A stretch of 64,000 bases of DNA from Propioniciclava sp. (GCF_029977985.1 NZ_JARKOT010000166.1:1-64000); one strand, 5' to 3'. Shown: positions 27,701 through 35,700, numbered from the stretch's first letter. Notes: a model not told the origin generated them from the letters alone. Numbers and translations: made by a program.

Positions 27701-29732
27701 CTACCGGCTGCGGGACGACAGGTCGCTCGTCGGCCGCGTCGTCGTGGTGACACCGGTCGTCGAGTCGCCGACCGCCCAGCGCCCGGTACGCGAGGACATC
27801 GCGATCGTGGGCCTCTCCGCCCGGTTCGCCGGGGCGGAGACCCCCGAGGACCTCTGGCGACTGCTCCATGCCGGCCAGGGCTCGGTCGGCCCCGTCCCCC
27901 CGGAGCGGTGGAGTGCGGACTGGGTCGACGCCGACCGCAGCCGCAAGGACCGGACGTACTGTGCGGCTGGGCACTTCCTCGATGATGTCGACGCCTTCGA
28001 CGCGGGCTTCTTCGCCTTCTCCGGCAAGGAGGCCGCGCAGACGGACCCGCAGCAGCGGATCTTCCTCACGGAGGTCTGGCGGGCGCTGGAGCGGGCAGGC
28101 ATGACACGGGCCCGCTTGACCGGCAGCCGATTCGGGGTCTTCGTCGGCGCCGGGGTGTCCGGCTACGAGAAGCGGATGGTCCAGGCGGGATCCACCCGCG
28201 AGGCGCAGTCCTTCTGGGGGAACAACGCGTCCGTCCTGGCTGCGCGCATCGCCTACCTGCTCGACCTGCGTGGTCCGACCATGGCGATCGACACGGCCTG
28301 CTCGTCGTCCCTCGTGGCCCTCCACCAGGCCTGCCGGAGCATCCACGCCGGCGAGTGCGACGGGGCGGTCGTCGGTGGCGTCTTCGTCATGTTCGACGAG
28401 CAGTACTACATCGTGGCCAGCAACGGCGGCATGCTCGCACCCGACGGCACCTGCAAAGCCTTCTCGGCTGCGGCCGACGGTTTCGGCCCGGGCGAGGGGG
28501 CCGGCGTCGTGATCCTCCGACGGCTCTCGGACGCCCTCGCCGACGGCGATCCGATTCTCGGCATCGTCAAGGGTTCGGCGATCAACCAGGACGGGCGGAC
28601 CAACGGGATCACCGCGCCCAGTGGCCCCGCACAGACCGAGGTCATCCTCGCCGCCTGGGACGCGGCTGACGTCGACCCGCGTACGGTCGGTCTCGTCGAG
28701 GCGCATGGGACGGGCACCCCTCTCGGGGACCCGATCGAGGTGGATGCGCTCACCCGGGCCTTCCGCACCCGCACTCCCGATGTCGGGTTCTGCTCGATCG
28801 GTTCCCTGAAGACGAACATCGGGCATACGGCTGCAGCAGCGGGCGTGGCGGGCGTCATCAAGACGCTGCTGGCCTTCGAACACGACGAGATCCCGCCCAC
28901 GCGCTTGAGCACGCCGGGCAACCCCCTCATCGAGTTCGACACGTCACCCTTCGTCACGCCCTTGGTGCCGCAGCCCTGGCCGCGTGTCCCGGGAGCGCCC
29001 CGCCGCGCGGGAGTGAGCAGCTTCGGCTTCTCCGGGACCAACGCCCACGTGGTTCTGGAGGAGCCACCCGTGCCGCCGGAGTCCGTCGCGGGCGAGGGGC
29101 CCTGGTGGTTCCCCGTCTCCGCCGACGACGACGAGATGCTCGCCGAGCGGCTCCGCGAGCTCGGTGGCTGGCTCACGACGCACCCAGAGCTGGAGGCCCG
29201 GATGGGCGATGTCGCCTTCACCCTGGCCTGCCGTCGAGATCCGCGAGAGAGCCGAGTGGCCGTCGCCGCTGCGGACCGATCAGGCCTCATCGCGGCCCTG
29301 GCGGGGGCACGACCGGGGCACGCCGACGGGCAGGCGCCCGGCGCGGAACTCGTCGCGCGGTTCGTGGCAGGCGAGGACGTCGACCTGACCGGTCTGTGGC
29401 CTCGGCCCGCACGGACGGTCCCGCTGCCGGCGCACCCGATGCGGCGCGACCGCTACTGGTTCGCGGGCGATCCCCTCTGGCCGGGCTCCGCGCCCGAAGG
29501 CAGTGCAGGCGGAACGCCCGAAGGCAGCGCAGGCGGGGCGACCGAAGGGGCCGCGCCCGGCACCCCGGCCGGTCGGCCGGCGCAGCCGGCTGCCGGCCGA
29601 GCGAGCTCCGCAGCGGCTCCCACGGCCGCTCAGACCGACGAAGAACGCCTCGGCGCGATCATCGACGGCTTCCTGGCCGGCGACTTCAGTGCTGACGACC
29701 TCATCGACACGACTGGGGAATGGCATGTCTGA
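12741..29732 (+). CDS. Trans-AT polyketide synthase 1 (modules 1-3 and KS4)
   Basis: 5663 residues, cytosolic megasynthase. KS1 ~10-430 (Cys177); an unknown insert ~530-830; KR1 ~1050-1270; ACP1 Ser1343. KS2 ~1430-1850 (Cys1599); DH1 ~2010-2260 (His2030); KR2 ~2450-2660; ACP2 Ser2735. KS3 ~2833-3260 (Cys3002); Ser-less ACP-like ~3305-3372; DH2 ~3500-3735 (His3508, full HxxxGxxxxP and DxxxQ); KR3 ~3933-4157; C-methyltransferase ~4200-4480 (LEVGAGTG at ~4312); ACP3 Ser4562; zinc-free ER ~4675-5005. KS4 ~5020-5440 (Cys5187) ends the chain with a docking tail. No AT motif (GHSxG) occurs anywhere. All KSs keep the HGTGT and GH histidines. The GTG start lies 4 bp after the AT-AT-ER gene. It shares an 8-bp overlap with the next PKS gene. 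Confidence 0.9.
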   Translation: MNETLRPWTPIAVVGVACRLPDADSPAELARLMIDGRIVPREIQADRWDTREFGDPAHAPARSVTRWSGLIDDPYAFDAAFFGVSPAEAPHVDPQQRLVLEESWHCVEDAAIPTAELRAARTAVVISAASRDHLLGPVDWDHVTERSTFGGSDYMLASRVAHQLGLDGPCFSVDAACAGSATAIHLGGRLIHAGEADFALVGGVNLNLNPWRYLSYSQARMLSPTGRCHTFSTDADGFVDCDGVVTLLLRPLDDALAAGDHVHGVIIGSAVNNAGPRRSITSPTVAAQATVVAEALASGGIDPASVDLLLAHGTGTPLGDPIEVSAARRAYAVERERPLRLSSVKAHVGHGESAAGATGVVGALGLIGARTFPAYPIAADPNPLLVLDDRVTLVEDDPEEWPEPAGAPRRAAVSSFGAGGSNSHIVVEDAPSPRVGAATMPEEGLPALLSAREPAALEALCAAWREYAQGLSAEDLPDSLSTLATGRDEMAVRCGGVVHDVAGLERVLTPTGGQPAVTAVRTGPRPATVDDASMDALIGHDHPLALACRSTGDEEDRRLLAQCAVTMALLAHLPAAIPLVAAEDGVRAALVATGMLDAEKALDPNPTGLRPPMRTVRLAGAPSWTDPYTVTAAELRHLQGAMASEPEVLHAEIDTALRHAEVNPSVRRDLEAWGRALAEAQLPSVAEHLDRGADEAGLHAAAVAARVVLASLEHRWGIDGTAGADDTALAAYGDLLRDAGVSPEAAVALLTGDSVVPISLRSPLSARRLLDRRAEEAAGVALQDLAAETEPPAPDELVVAAHATRGAVQEALVRVWLGGGDIDWAAWLPPHRRVSLPTYPFQRKEYRLRPPARRDGSAPAAELSWAEVEWEATAGGDAPRRVLAVGDDIAAALDGVDGITTAPAWTSRGDWATWLQDARDADELPDVVLVSGLADGGERWESDAVGTFRALLQAALTSVPHHVMRVVLLTAPDAAADVSCGRALPPGLARESSRLSATYLKVSGDLAEAALSEIRATDHAPRARYRHGVREAARIRRRLAGGRLGTPRRTGVVLVSGGRGRVGDALARWLARQGMTAVTLGRTPAAAPDELLGRGRLVHRTADVTRVDELAEVVDRLRSEYGPITGVVHAAAVVEDRLLRNLDEAALAATAHAKVGGARHLDEVTAADALDFFVVCSSIATTVGNLGQCGYALANAWLDAFAEQRDRAVAAGSRSGRSRSIQWSWWDGGDLSLDPDHPSVRSGALVPMPDVVGADVFEHALAGGAAVCRPVFGRPAAWESLFDLYQGAVAAADPGADPAVTAADIEPAAAAEAYVRVALGDVLGVEPDELDLGESLDSYGLDSIAVTRFNHRLSEDVGCTEVTLLYEAQHIGDIVERLAAGYGDGVRRWAASAATTPDAPVAAAPSVAGSAEPAAARPASPAPQERALSVTGLAVRLPHADDLEALSSLVEGEVTAIAPVTRFVVPERTSTTPSGTHPTSCPTGGFLEDVEEFDSQFFAMSPLEAQVTDPQERLLLQNAWHALEDAGLPPGRFGTPGGIGRDRVGVFVGATSHTFSLWGPAYWGADAQVFPTSMGWSLANRLSYVLDLHGPSETVDTACSSSLVALHHAARSLRSGECDVALVAGVNLYLHPGKYDYLAHKEMVSPKGRCRPFGEGADGFVPGEGVVCLVLRREDDAQADADRVRARVLGTAVNHGGKVSGFTVPNPRAQAAVIRAALADAGLPPAAVSYVEAHGTGTSLGDPVEARGLAEVFGGTPPAVGAVKGHIGHLEGAAGLVGLAKIVTQFETGRIAATLGSTPLNPAVRAAYREIDVVTEPRPWVPAAGFGLVAGVSSFGAGGVNAHVVLAVPDSAAHASAPRPTREEVVVPLSAASEESLRDLAGALAAWVDRHTPDLGHLAEHLRAHREELTCRAAIVTADPVTLVTALRALAADSGHPALVTGRVRRRAVAAEPDPGLRGLASAWVVGGSDLPDHGAVAPLDTPLYPFARERHVLPPVPAPAGGSTPAPVLSATAEWTTSLDPEDPTLDDHRVFTRRIMPAAGIIELVRRAAAECGLPVSQLTKTAFEVPLLVEEHLPVRVVFTAAGEGWDVRVESPAGPDAAATVYATAQAHAGAGPLRGAPAELGGDEVDPHTIYAALRELGLDLGRPYRQIRRVRREGDVVEALVAAVEHNPATWWPATALDACFQASSLFDTSGDLLLPFLVESITVGQPCEGPLRSRVTLRAQVKNARKIDIDVWTESGDPVIRLEGFWVRLLTQDAVAPAHSLQRLVPSWSPVTADASAVLDRVVLVAEPGTGLETQLGATDLRTVPWTTEWQAPVAAQLDGAERAAVVLVPPVGLGQDELADLGPRITRQLPAGASVRVLVVERAAAPSPAARGLAALLRTASDEISRLSAAVIAWDGASPQALGAALAGRVSGLLRAGTEPEALGWGRAAGEPGESALRRRGTYLVTGGHRGIGLALSRWLVDHWEASVVVLGRSPDGLERSGLDPRRVQYVRGDATDASDVRSAVAAANSVGTGLLGVFHVAGVLQDEAALRLTDAAIEAVRAPKITGWRVLRDETRHLDLDLFCVYSSLAGAIPSTYQGAYGQANAWLDGLVAEQSGGRTRMLSVLWPFWAEGGMRMPESAAERLTERFGLTPIGTEDGLAALDAALRYDDPVVAVVPGGAVAALVAPAARADQAACPPAADDGTEGVDVGAAVRDFLRGQVHELSGVAVEKIRLDADIADYGLDSLAFSRLAEACNATLGSDITPATMFEFATVAELADHLVAEYAEPLAAWAGATARLTAPTPEPAPSVVRVDHTRADVPVAPLLRGGDEVVERIPATADEAYAIVGMAGVAPGSPSLADLWAHLRDGDDLIEEIPSDRWDWREVYDPEMARPGTTNSRWGGFLPDVRRFDHAFFGISPREAALMDPQQRLFLETAYRAVEDAGHSPSSLAGSRTGVFVGAASHDYFELVRDSKLPIEAYSTTGMFHSLTANRVSYQLNLHGPSFPVDAACSSSLVALHTALEAMRSGACDAALVGGANLLISPTVYVSFSRAGMLSPTGRCRTFDAAADGYVRGEGIGAVLVRPLAAARADGDHVYAVIRGSAVNHGGKVNTLTTPNPRAQADLIVRAHEEAGIAVTDLDYVEMHGTGTPLGDPIEVNGLASALRRLRADQGEEEPHEVVIGSVKSVLGHAEAAAGMMGLFKVLLSLRHEIIPGNLHVEHVNEQIRLAGTGLVIADTARPWPTRPGHRRTAGLSSFGFGGINAHVVLQEPSPVPDEVQRPVGPYVIPLSGKTPGALARRVDDLAEALRVSGSGTSELRDRLAGIAAADLGCRPEEVPVEESWAGLGLTPVGHAAVEIALRDAAGTADRLVDLVDDGPHPYDVGFTLALGRDHHTHRAVFVVADLAELVAALDAQSSGRPHAAIVTPDTEPPGGVAGRFAQAWLAGEDVDWETSYPVTGRRLALPTYPFGGREHWFTTLLEGTPEPARPEPVAPVRPAAPRSRRVPVRAEDPVVRDHRVSGVPTVPGVVHLALAASLLEDGEVLTDVTWSAAASIPVEGLDLMVTRATEVDGDVVRIQADDGSTFCTLRVGAGGPPASAVDLAAARTRCGSVIDGPDLYATRAAAGLDYRSGYRAIARLHLGPDIALAELMPPGPGTSYEGVHPGLLDAALQTVAGLDPAPEAGAAPVVPFVLDRAELTGDTAEAAYALATRYEGQITAQLLTASGAPVARFEGLRSRQMAPRRPAPHVLRPEWALEPLPLATPAAGPVVLVRTTDDLGVEALLRARGECRTFPVGGTELPADMTDLWLALTCPEVGDAERCCLDAFTTLQAAAVTGCLDACTSVTAALGQALSVDSGTAGQPGVAGVLGLLRSLAREFPHLTVRAVVLADRGGPDLLARLAAEPPMQPGREVVYDGSRRFVRALRHVTLPAGGVTPPVEAGGSYLVVGAGGIGREIARDIADRGGRVTLTGRRPRDRVTLPTVQGSGTVRYVSVDVADAPAMRRLVGDLQDAGGLRGVVVAPMVLDDAAVRNLDRERVRAVLRPKVAGTVALLDALADDTLDFVAVMSSVQSFTGAAGQSAYAMASTAADALWLNARRRYGLPVTLLGWGPWAGVGAVSSADQQASLEKRGWYGFDVAEGLDLLWRAVATGVGHLVPVVCSEEVLRADLAPRDEAPLTMRTLGVTGLTAGAHAALEAEIAERARALLDSTPAAGTSDRRRYVAALTALARGARPPAVTHGDRQPLAAREALAGHVLAELPSWLTGEATAHDVLFGTDAGARLTAFYRSDPFGEVANEVICASAVALGAATNADGARLRVLEVGAGTGSTTIPLVAALRRAGIDFHYTATDLAQSLLDSARAVVGDEHMTYVVADLQSLPAGETYDLVVAGNVLHVLDDLPETLARLARSVADGGRLVVSELVTTSVFHNLVFGLFDGWWTSDPRGLRLPGSPLLDVDGWLGVIAAGGLVATSVETVGHEGGAAYQSVITMTKGAQMESPDAREIRRSVLPTAPAAVGRVTAASAPTSSSAVAVDRAAVQDAVVGVVARVLASTAAEVDVDASFSSFGVDSIVSVDLVRALGTALGLKLKTIVVFDHPSVAALVDHLVTAYDLSGTFPASAPVAPTAGAPAPAGAAPGWSTASAKPPAPIPVASRELAPEEPRAAAAVSGQIPPATMWSAADELRGATRALAVVFDRPTAQPEPALREVAVGPPGPGEVELAVTAFPLNFSDRLVARGIYPFMPDFPVVPGVEVAGRVSRLGPGVTGLRVGDRVVAPTRPEMGGQATAVLVEATFCARIPDGVDDVTACGTAAPYLAMWAALRAARAQAGESVLVSGAMGTNGLMLTRLAEARGLRVIGAVGSEEKVRRLREQGRTGVRYDRGDLRDAVLAATDGRGVDIVVDLIGGQVIPAGMSALAPGGRFVEAAVLGLQTAAPLDVSMFTHNQEFISLNGKKLFLDHPELRAEALAALTADLAAGGIAPPIAHRLELSRIEEAYRLRDDRSLVGRVVVVTPVVESPTAQRPVREDIAIVGLSARFAGAETPEDLWRLLHAGQGSVGPVPPERWSADWVDADRSRKDRTYCAAGHFLDDVDAFDAGFFAFSGKEAAQTDPQQRIFLTEVWRALERAGMTRARLTGSRFGVFVGAGVSGYEKRMVQAGSTREAQSFWGNNASVLAARIAYLLDLRGPTMAIDTACSSSLVALHQACRSIHAGECDGAVVGGVFVMFDEQYYIVASNGGMLAPDGTCKAFSAAADGFGPGEGAGVVILRRLSDALADGDPILGIVKGSAINQDGRTNGITAPSGPAQTEVILAAWDAADVDPRTVGLVEAHGTGTPLGDPIEVDALTRAFRTRTPDVGFCSIGSLKTNIGHTAAAAGVAGVIKTLLAFEHDEIPPTRLSTPGNPLIEFDTSPFVTPLVPQPWPRVPGAPRRAGVSSFGFSGTNAHVVLEEPPVPPESVAGEGPWWFPVSADDDEMLAERLRELGGWLTTHPELEARMGDVAFTLACRRDPRESRVAVAAADRSGLIAALAGARPGHADGQAPGAELVARFVAGEDVDLTGLWPRPARTVPLPAHPMRRDRYWFAGDPLWPGSAPEGSAGGTPEGSAGGATEGAAPGTPAGRPAQPAAGRASSAAAPTAAQTDEERLGAIIDGFLAGDFSADDLIDTTGEWHV
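14340..15240 (+). other. Unidentified ~300-residue domain in PKS module 1
   Basis: Residues ~534-834 of PKS1 lie between the KS1 linker and the LPTYPFQRKEYR element that normally follows an acyltransferase. The region is helix-rich and alanine/leucine-rich, with no GHSxG serine motif and no AFHS histidine. A short stretch (LVAAEDGVRAALVATGML) aligns loosely with the AT segment around the nucleophile, with the serine motif lost. It may be a decayed cis-AT or a distinct starter-handling domain. Confidence 0.45.
22655..22855 (+). other. ACP-like domain lacking the serine (KS3 linker)
   Basis: PKS1 residues ~3305-3372 have the length and pattern of a carrier domain (LRDRLAGIAAADLGCRPEEV...). The phosphopantetheine site G-x-D-S is replaced by GLTPVG. 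It is inserted in the post-KS linker, before the DVGFTLALGRDHH segment. It cannot carry a chain and is likely structural. Confidence 0.5.
29491..29536 (+). repeat. Two-unit tandem repeat in the PKS1 C-terminal linker
   Basis: Two 22-bp copies (29491-29512 and 29515-29536) differ at one base and are spaced 24 bp apart. They encode two PEGSAGG-type octapeptides, followed by a looser third unit. This is a flexible glycine/alanine linker between KS4 and the docking tail, probably expanded by slippage. Confidence 0.7.
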
Positions 29733-32700
29733 GCCGACACGAGAGAGCGTCCGCCAGAAGCTCGTCGAGATGCAGACGGCCGGTGCTGATCACCAGGAGG
29801 TCCTGGCCTACCTCCAGCGGGTGAAGGAGCGGAGTGGGCACCTGTCGCCGGAGCAACAGCCCACCGCCGCCGACCCTGTGGCCGCGGTGGTCGAGCTCGT
29901 TCGCCGGCTCATCGCGGACCACACGGGGACTCCGCTCGAGCGTGTCCGACCGGATCAGCGTCTCGACCGGATCGGCTTCGACTCCGTGATGGCCCTCGAG
30001 GTCGTGCGGGGCCTCCGGCCGCACTTCGGCGAGGTCGGCATGGGGCTGCTCTTCGACTCCGAGACGCCGAGGGGCATGGCCGAACGTCTCGTCCGAGACC
30101 ACCCGGAACGCGCCGCAGCGCTGGTCGACTCGGACCGAAACACGGGGACGGCACCGGCCACGCCGACCGGAACGGCCACCCCCGAGGAGCCGTCGCCGGC
30201 CGGGCCCACGGATGAGCGGACCCGCGAGGCGGACCGGTCGCACCGGCCCGACGGATCGCCCGCCGGCCGGGCCAGCGTCGTCGGCCTCGCGGGACGCTTC
30301 CCCGGAGCAGGCTCGGTGGCGGAGTTCTGGGACGTCCTCGCGAGTGGACGCGACTGCGTCGGCCCCGTGCCGGCCGACCGGTGGGACCACGAGGCGTACG
30401 CGGCGTCCGCCCCCGGCCGCCCCGGAACGAGCTACCTGACGCGGGGGGCCTTCCTCGACCACCCCGACGCTTTCGACGCCGACTTCTTCGCGATCTCCCC
30501 GAAGCAGGCACGGTTCATGGACCCGCAGGAGCGGTTGCTGCTCCAGGAGACCTGGCACGCCTTGGAGGACGCCGGGATCCCGACGACGGCGCTCGCCGGT
30601 CGCCCCGTAGGGGTCTACGTCGGGGTGATGTACGCCGACTACGGGGAGTGGGCTCACCGGGCCGAAGGCATCGACTACCTCGCGTCCTCGCACGCGTCGA
30701 TCGCCAACCGGATCTCGTACACCTACGACCTGCGCGGTCCCAGCATGGCCGTCGACACGATGTGTTCCTCGTCGCTCACGGCTCTGGATCTCGCCTGCAC
30801 GGCGCTGGCGAGCGGGGAGATCGACGTCGCGATCGTCGCCGGCGTGAACCTGACGACCCATCCGCGGAAGTTCGTCGACCTCAGCCAGGGGCGCTTCGCG
30901 TCGGCGAGCGGCGCCTGCCGAGCCTTCGGGGAGGGTGCCGATGGGTATGTCCCCGGCGAAGCGGTCGTCGTGGCCGTCCTCACCCGGCCCGAGGTGGGCG
31001 ACCGCGACGGGCTGCGGCCCTGGGGCCACATCGACGGCATCGCGATCGGTCACGGCGGGCGCACGACCGGCTACAGCGCGCCCAACCCCTCGGACCAGGA
31101 AGCCGTCATCCGCCGGGCTCAGGAACGGGCAGGGGTACGGCCGGGTGACGTGTCGTACATCGAGGCGCACGGCACCGGCACGTCCCTCGGCGACCCCATC
31201 GAGGTCGACGCGCTCGCGCGGGTCTTCGGCGACGCCGAACCGCGCTCGACCCCGTGCGCCATCGGCTCGGTCAAGTCGAACGTCGGTCACTGCGAGGCCG
31301 CGGCCGGGCTTGTCGGTCTCACCAAGGTGCTGCTCCAGCTGCGGCACGACACCCTCGCCCCGTCGCTGCACGCGGAGCAGCTCAACCCGCGGCTCGCGCT
31401 CGGCGACCGGCTGACGATCCAGCGGTCGAAAGCGCCGTGGGCCGCAGGACGTCCCCGCCACGCCGGCCTGTCCTCTTTCGGCGCGGGGGGCTCCAGCGCG
31501 CACGTCGTCGTCACCGAGGCGCTGCCCGGGCGGGCGCCCTCCGCCGCGGCTCCGGAGGCGCGCAGGCCCCGGGCCTTCGCCGTCTCCGCCTCGACCTCGG
31601 AGGCTCTCCGTACGCAGCTCGTGGCCCTCGCCGACGCGGTCACGTCCGTGGCTGCGAGTTCCCAGGATGTGGCCTACACCCTCGCCCACGGCCGGACCCG
31701 GCTCGACGTCCGGACGGTCCTGCTCGCCGCGGATCTGTCGGAACTCGCTGCGCTCGCCCGCGCTACGGCGTCTGCGGCCGACCCCTCGGGCATGCACGGA
31801 ACGGGCTCTCCGGACCTCTCCGCTGTCGCCGCCGCGTGGTGCCGCGGCGAGGAGGTCGACCTCCTCGGGGGCGCGACCGGCCGGCTCGTCGAGCTGCCTG
31901 GCTACACGTTTGCGACCACGTCGTACTGGCACCGTCCCCTCGCGGGGGACGACACCGCTCGGAAGGTGGCCGTCGACGACCCCCGCCTGGCCGACCACGT
32001 CGTCGGCGGTGTGCCGGTGCTGTCCGCCGCGGCAGTGCTCGACCTGCTCGCCGACGAGCTCGGGGGACGCGGGGAGACCGTCGTGGTCGAGGACATCGTC
32101 TTCCGCGCGCCGTTGACCGGCGGCCCCGACGGGCTCAGCTTCTCCCTCCACCGCACCGGCGACTCCTTCGAGCTCCGGGACGTCGGGGGTCGCCTCTGCG
32201 TCCAAGGCCGAGGCCGGCTCGCCGGCGCCGACGGTGCGCTTCCGAACATGGCCGACGCTCCGCTCGATGTGCCCCTGACCCCGGCGTCCGAGATCTACCC
32301 GCGCTTTGCCGCGGCCGGGCTCGCCTACGGGCCGTCGTACCGGCTCCTCGAACAGGTCTCGGCCCGCGGGTCCGAGGCCTGGGGAGTGCTCGCCTCCTCT
32401 GCCGGGCGGACGGGTGTCCTGGACGCCGCACTCCAGACGATGATCGGTTTCGCCTCCGACGACCATGGTGGGCTGCCGTTCTGTCTGCGCCGGGTGGTGC
32501 TCGGACCCGACACCGTGCGCGCTCGGCGGGTGGCCGCGCACCGCGACGGCGCCTCGACCGACATCCTCCTCGCGGACGCGGAGGGGCGTACGGTGGCCTC
32601 CCTCGAGGGCGTCGTCGTCCTCGCTTCCCCGCTGCTCGCGTCGGCCCGGACCGGAATCCTGCGCGAGACCTGGGGGCCGGCCGAGACCGGCTCGGTGATG

Positions 32701-35700
32701 ACGGCGCCGACGGTCGCGATCTGGGCCGCCGACGCCGGAACCGGCCGACTCGCCGCCGCCCTGGAGGCACACGGCGCGGCCGTACGGGCGGTCACCCCGC
32801 CCACTCTCCCCTCCGACGCCGACGTCCTCGTGGACCTGCGGTTCCTCGCCGGGCAGGGGCTGCGGGAAGCGATCACGGCGTTCGGGCCCACGATGTCCGC
32901 CCTGACCGGGCGACTCGCCGAGGGCGGCACCGCGCTGCGGCGCATCGAAGTACGACGCTGCGGCGACCCCGGCATCCGTACCGGGGCTGCCCTCGATCGC
33001 ACGCTCGCCGTTGAGGACGGGCGCTATCGCGGCCGCGGCGTCCTGGTCCCGGGTGGGTCCGTGGACGTCGAGCGTCTCGCCGCCGAGGTCCTCCTCGACT
33101 CGGACTGGGGCGGCATCGTCCGTCTCGGTGACGGGAGGCGTGAGAGCCTGCACCTCTCCTTGGAACACCCGCTGCCGCAGCCCACGGAGGGGGCGGCCGG
33201 GCCCGCGGTCCGTCCCGGTGGCCGCTACCTCGTCACCGGCGCGCTCGGGGGGATCGGCCGCATGTTGTGCCGGACCCTGGCCGACCGCTACGGGGCGGAC
33301 CTGACGCTTGTCGGCCGCCGCGACGCGCCCGCGGAACTCGAGGCGCTGCTGGGAGAGATCACGGCAGCAGGTGGCCGGGCCCGCTACGTCGCGGCCGATC
33401 TGGCCACCGCCGCCGGCGCCCGACAGGCGGTCGACGCAGCCCTGGCCGACGGTCCGGTCGACGGCGTCTTCCACCTCGCCGGCGTCGTCCGCGACGCACT
33501 CGCCGTGCGTAAGCGGTCCGAGGACGCCGAAGCGGTGCTCGCCGCGAAGGCGCTCTCCCTCGCCGAGGTGACGGACGCTCTCGCGGAGGCGGGTGCCGCC
33601 CCGTGGGTGATCTGCTTCGGCTCCGCGAGCGCGTACGTAGGCGTGCCCGGCCAGGTGGACTATGCCTACGCCAATGCCGCCGTCGCGGCCTGGACGGAGC
33701 AGACGGGGCTCCGCGCAGTCACGGTCGAATGGCCGTTGCTGGAGTCCGTCGGCATGGGGGTCCCGGCCGGGGTCCGCCAGCGACTCGAAGCCCACCTCGG
33801 CTGGCGCCCGATGCCGTGGACCGGTGTCGCCGATGTCCTCGCCTGGACCGCCGCCACGGACGACAAGGTCGTCCGGCCGGTCTTCGGTGACCCCGCGACG
33901 ATCCGCCGGTGGTTGGAGCACTTCGCCGGGACGCCGCAGGCGGCCGCCGCCACGGGGCCGGTCCTCCACGCGCCGACCTCGGACCGGCCGGCGCCCGAGC
34001 CCAGTGGAGCCCCTGCTCCGGTGCCGGCGGCGTTCGTCGACCACCTGGCCCGGCTCATCGGCGATGAGCTGGGCCTGGCAGGGCCACTCGACGCCGACCG
34101 CTCTTTCGACCGCGTCGGGCTGGAGTCCGTCATGGTCATGAACATCACGGCAGCGCTCGACGCCGACCTGGGGTCGGTGCCCTCCACGGTGCTCTTCCAG
34201 TACCGGACCGTCCACGAGCTCGCGGACGGGCTCTGGGGCTCACACCGGGACCAGGTTCTCGCGCTCCTGGGCGACTCCGCCGCGGAGCCGGCTGCGGAGC
34301 GCGGTGGCGTTCCCGGGTCCGCGGCCCCGGCGCCGGCCAGGCCCGCGCCGGAGCCGGTCGTCGCCCCCCTGCCCCCGCCGACGCCGCCGTTCCCTGAGGA
34401 CGACCCCATCGTCATCGTGGGCATCGCCGGGCGGTTCCCGAAGTCGCCCGACCTTGAAGCGCTGTGGGAGAACCTGCGAACCGGCACGGACTGTGTCGTG
34501 GAGGTCGGTGACGACCGCTGGGATCACGCGGCGCTCCTGGACGATCGCCCCGGCGTACCCGGCCGTACCTACGCCCGCTGGGCGGGCCTGCTGGACGACA
34601 TCGACCTCTTCGACGCGGCCCACTTCCACATCTCGGCGCGGGAGGCGCGGGCCATGGACCCGCAGGAGCGGCTGTTCCTCGAGACGTCCTGGCACGCGCT
34701 CGAGGCCGCGGGCTTCGCCCCGGACGACCCGGCACTCGGGCGCTGCGGCGTCTACGCGGGCACCATGTACGCCCAGTACCAGATGTACGGCAGCGACCCC
34801 GCCGTCACCGAGAGCGGAGCGCTGCCTGCCTCGCAGCATGCCGCGGTCGCGAACCGCGTCTCGTACGCCCTCGACCTCACCGGCCCGTCGCTGACGGTCG
34901 ACACGATGTGCTCGTCGTCCCTCACGGCACTCCATCTGGCCTGCCAGGCCCTTCGTGCCGGTGATTGCGAATCGGCGCTGGTCGGCGGAGTCAACGTCAT
35001 CTCGCATCCGTACCGCTTCCTCCAGATGGCCGCAGGGCGCTTCGCGGCACGGGACGGGCGCTGTCGCAGCTTCGGAGCGGGCGGCACCGGCTACGTGCCG
35101 GGGGAGGGCGTCGGCGTGGCCCTCCTCATGCCGCTCTCGCGGGCGTGGGCGGCGGGCGCCCACGTCGAGGCGGTCATCCGGGGATCCGCCGTCAGCCACG
35201 GGGGGCGGACGAACGGCTTCACCGTGCCTTCCGTGCCCGCTCAGGCCGAGGTGATCCGTACGGCCCTGGACAAGGCCGGAATCGACGGCACGGCGATCGA
35301 CTACGTCGAGGCGCACGGCACCGGGACGGAGCTGGGCGACCCCATCGAGGTCGCCGCCCTTCAGGAGGCGCTCGGGCGCCGGGACGGGCGCGCTCTGCCG
35401 GTCGGCTCCATCAAGTCCAACCTCGGTCATCTCGAGCCGGCCGCAGGCATGGCCGGGCTCGCGAAGATCATCCTGCAGATGCGCCACCGGGCTCTCGTCC
35501 CGTCGCTGCATTCCGACGAGCCGAACCCGTTCATCGACTTCTCCGGCATCGTTGTCCAGCACGACTTCGAGCCCTGGGAGTCCGCCACGGGCACCCCGCT
35601 CATCGCCGCCCTGAGCTCCTTCGGCGCGGGCGGTTCCAACGCACACGTCATCCTCGAGGAGCCGCCCGTCGTCGCGCTCCCCGACGAACCCGCGGGCGTA

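Noticed and set aside
20310..28883. Very long open frame (2857 codons) on the minus strand opposite PKS1
   Set aside because: It is the complement of a GC-rich reading frame. Its protein has no domain and is rich in Arg, Gly and Asp, while the + strand shows full KS, DH, KR, MT, ACP and ER motifs.
29701..34215. Long minus-strand frame of 1504 codons opposite PKS2
   Set aside because: Same effect of high GC content. No start context or domains, and the + strand coding is certain.
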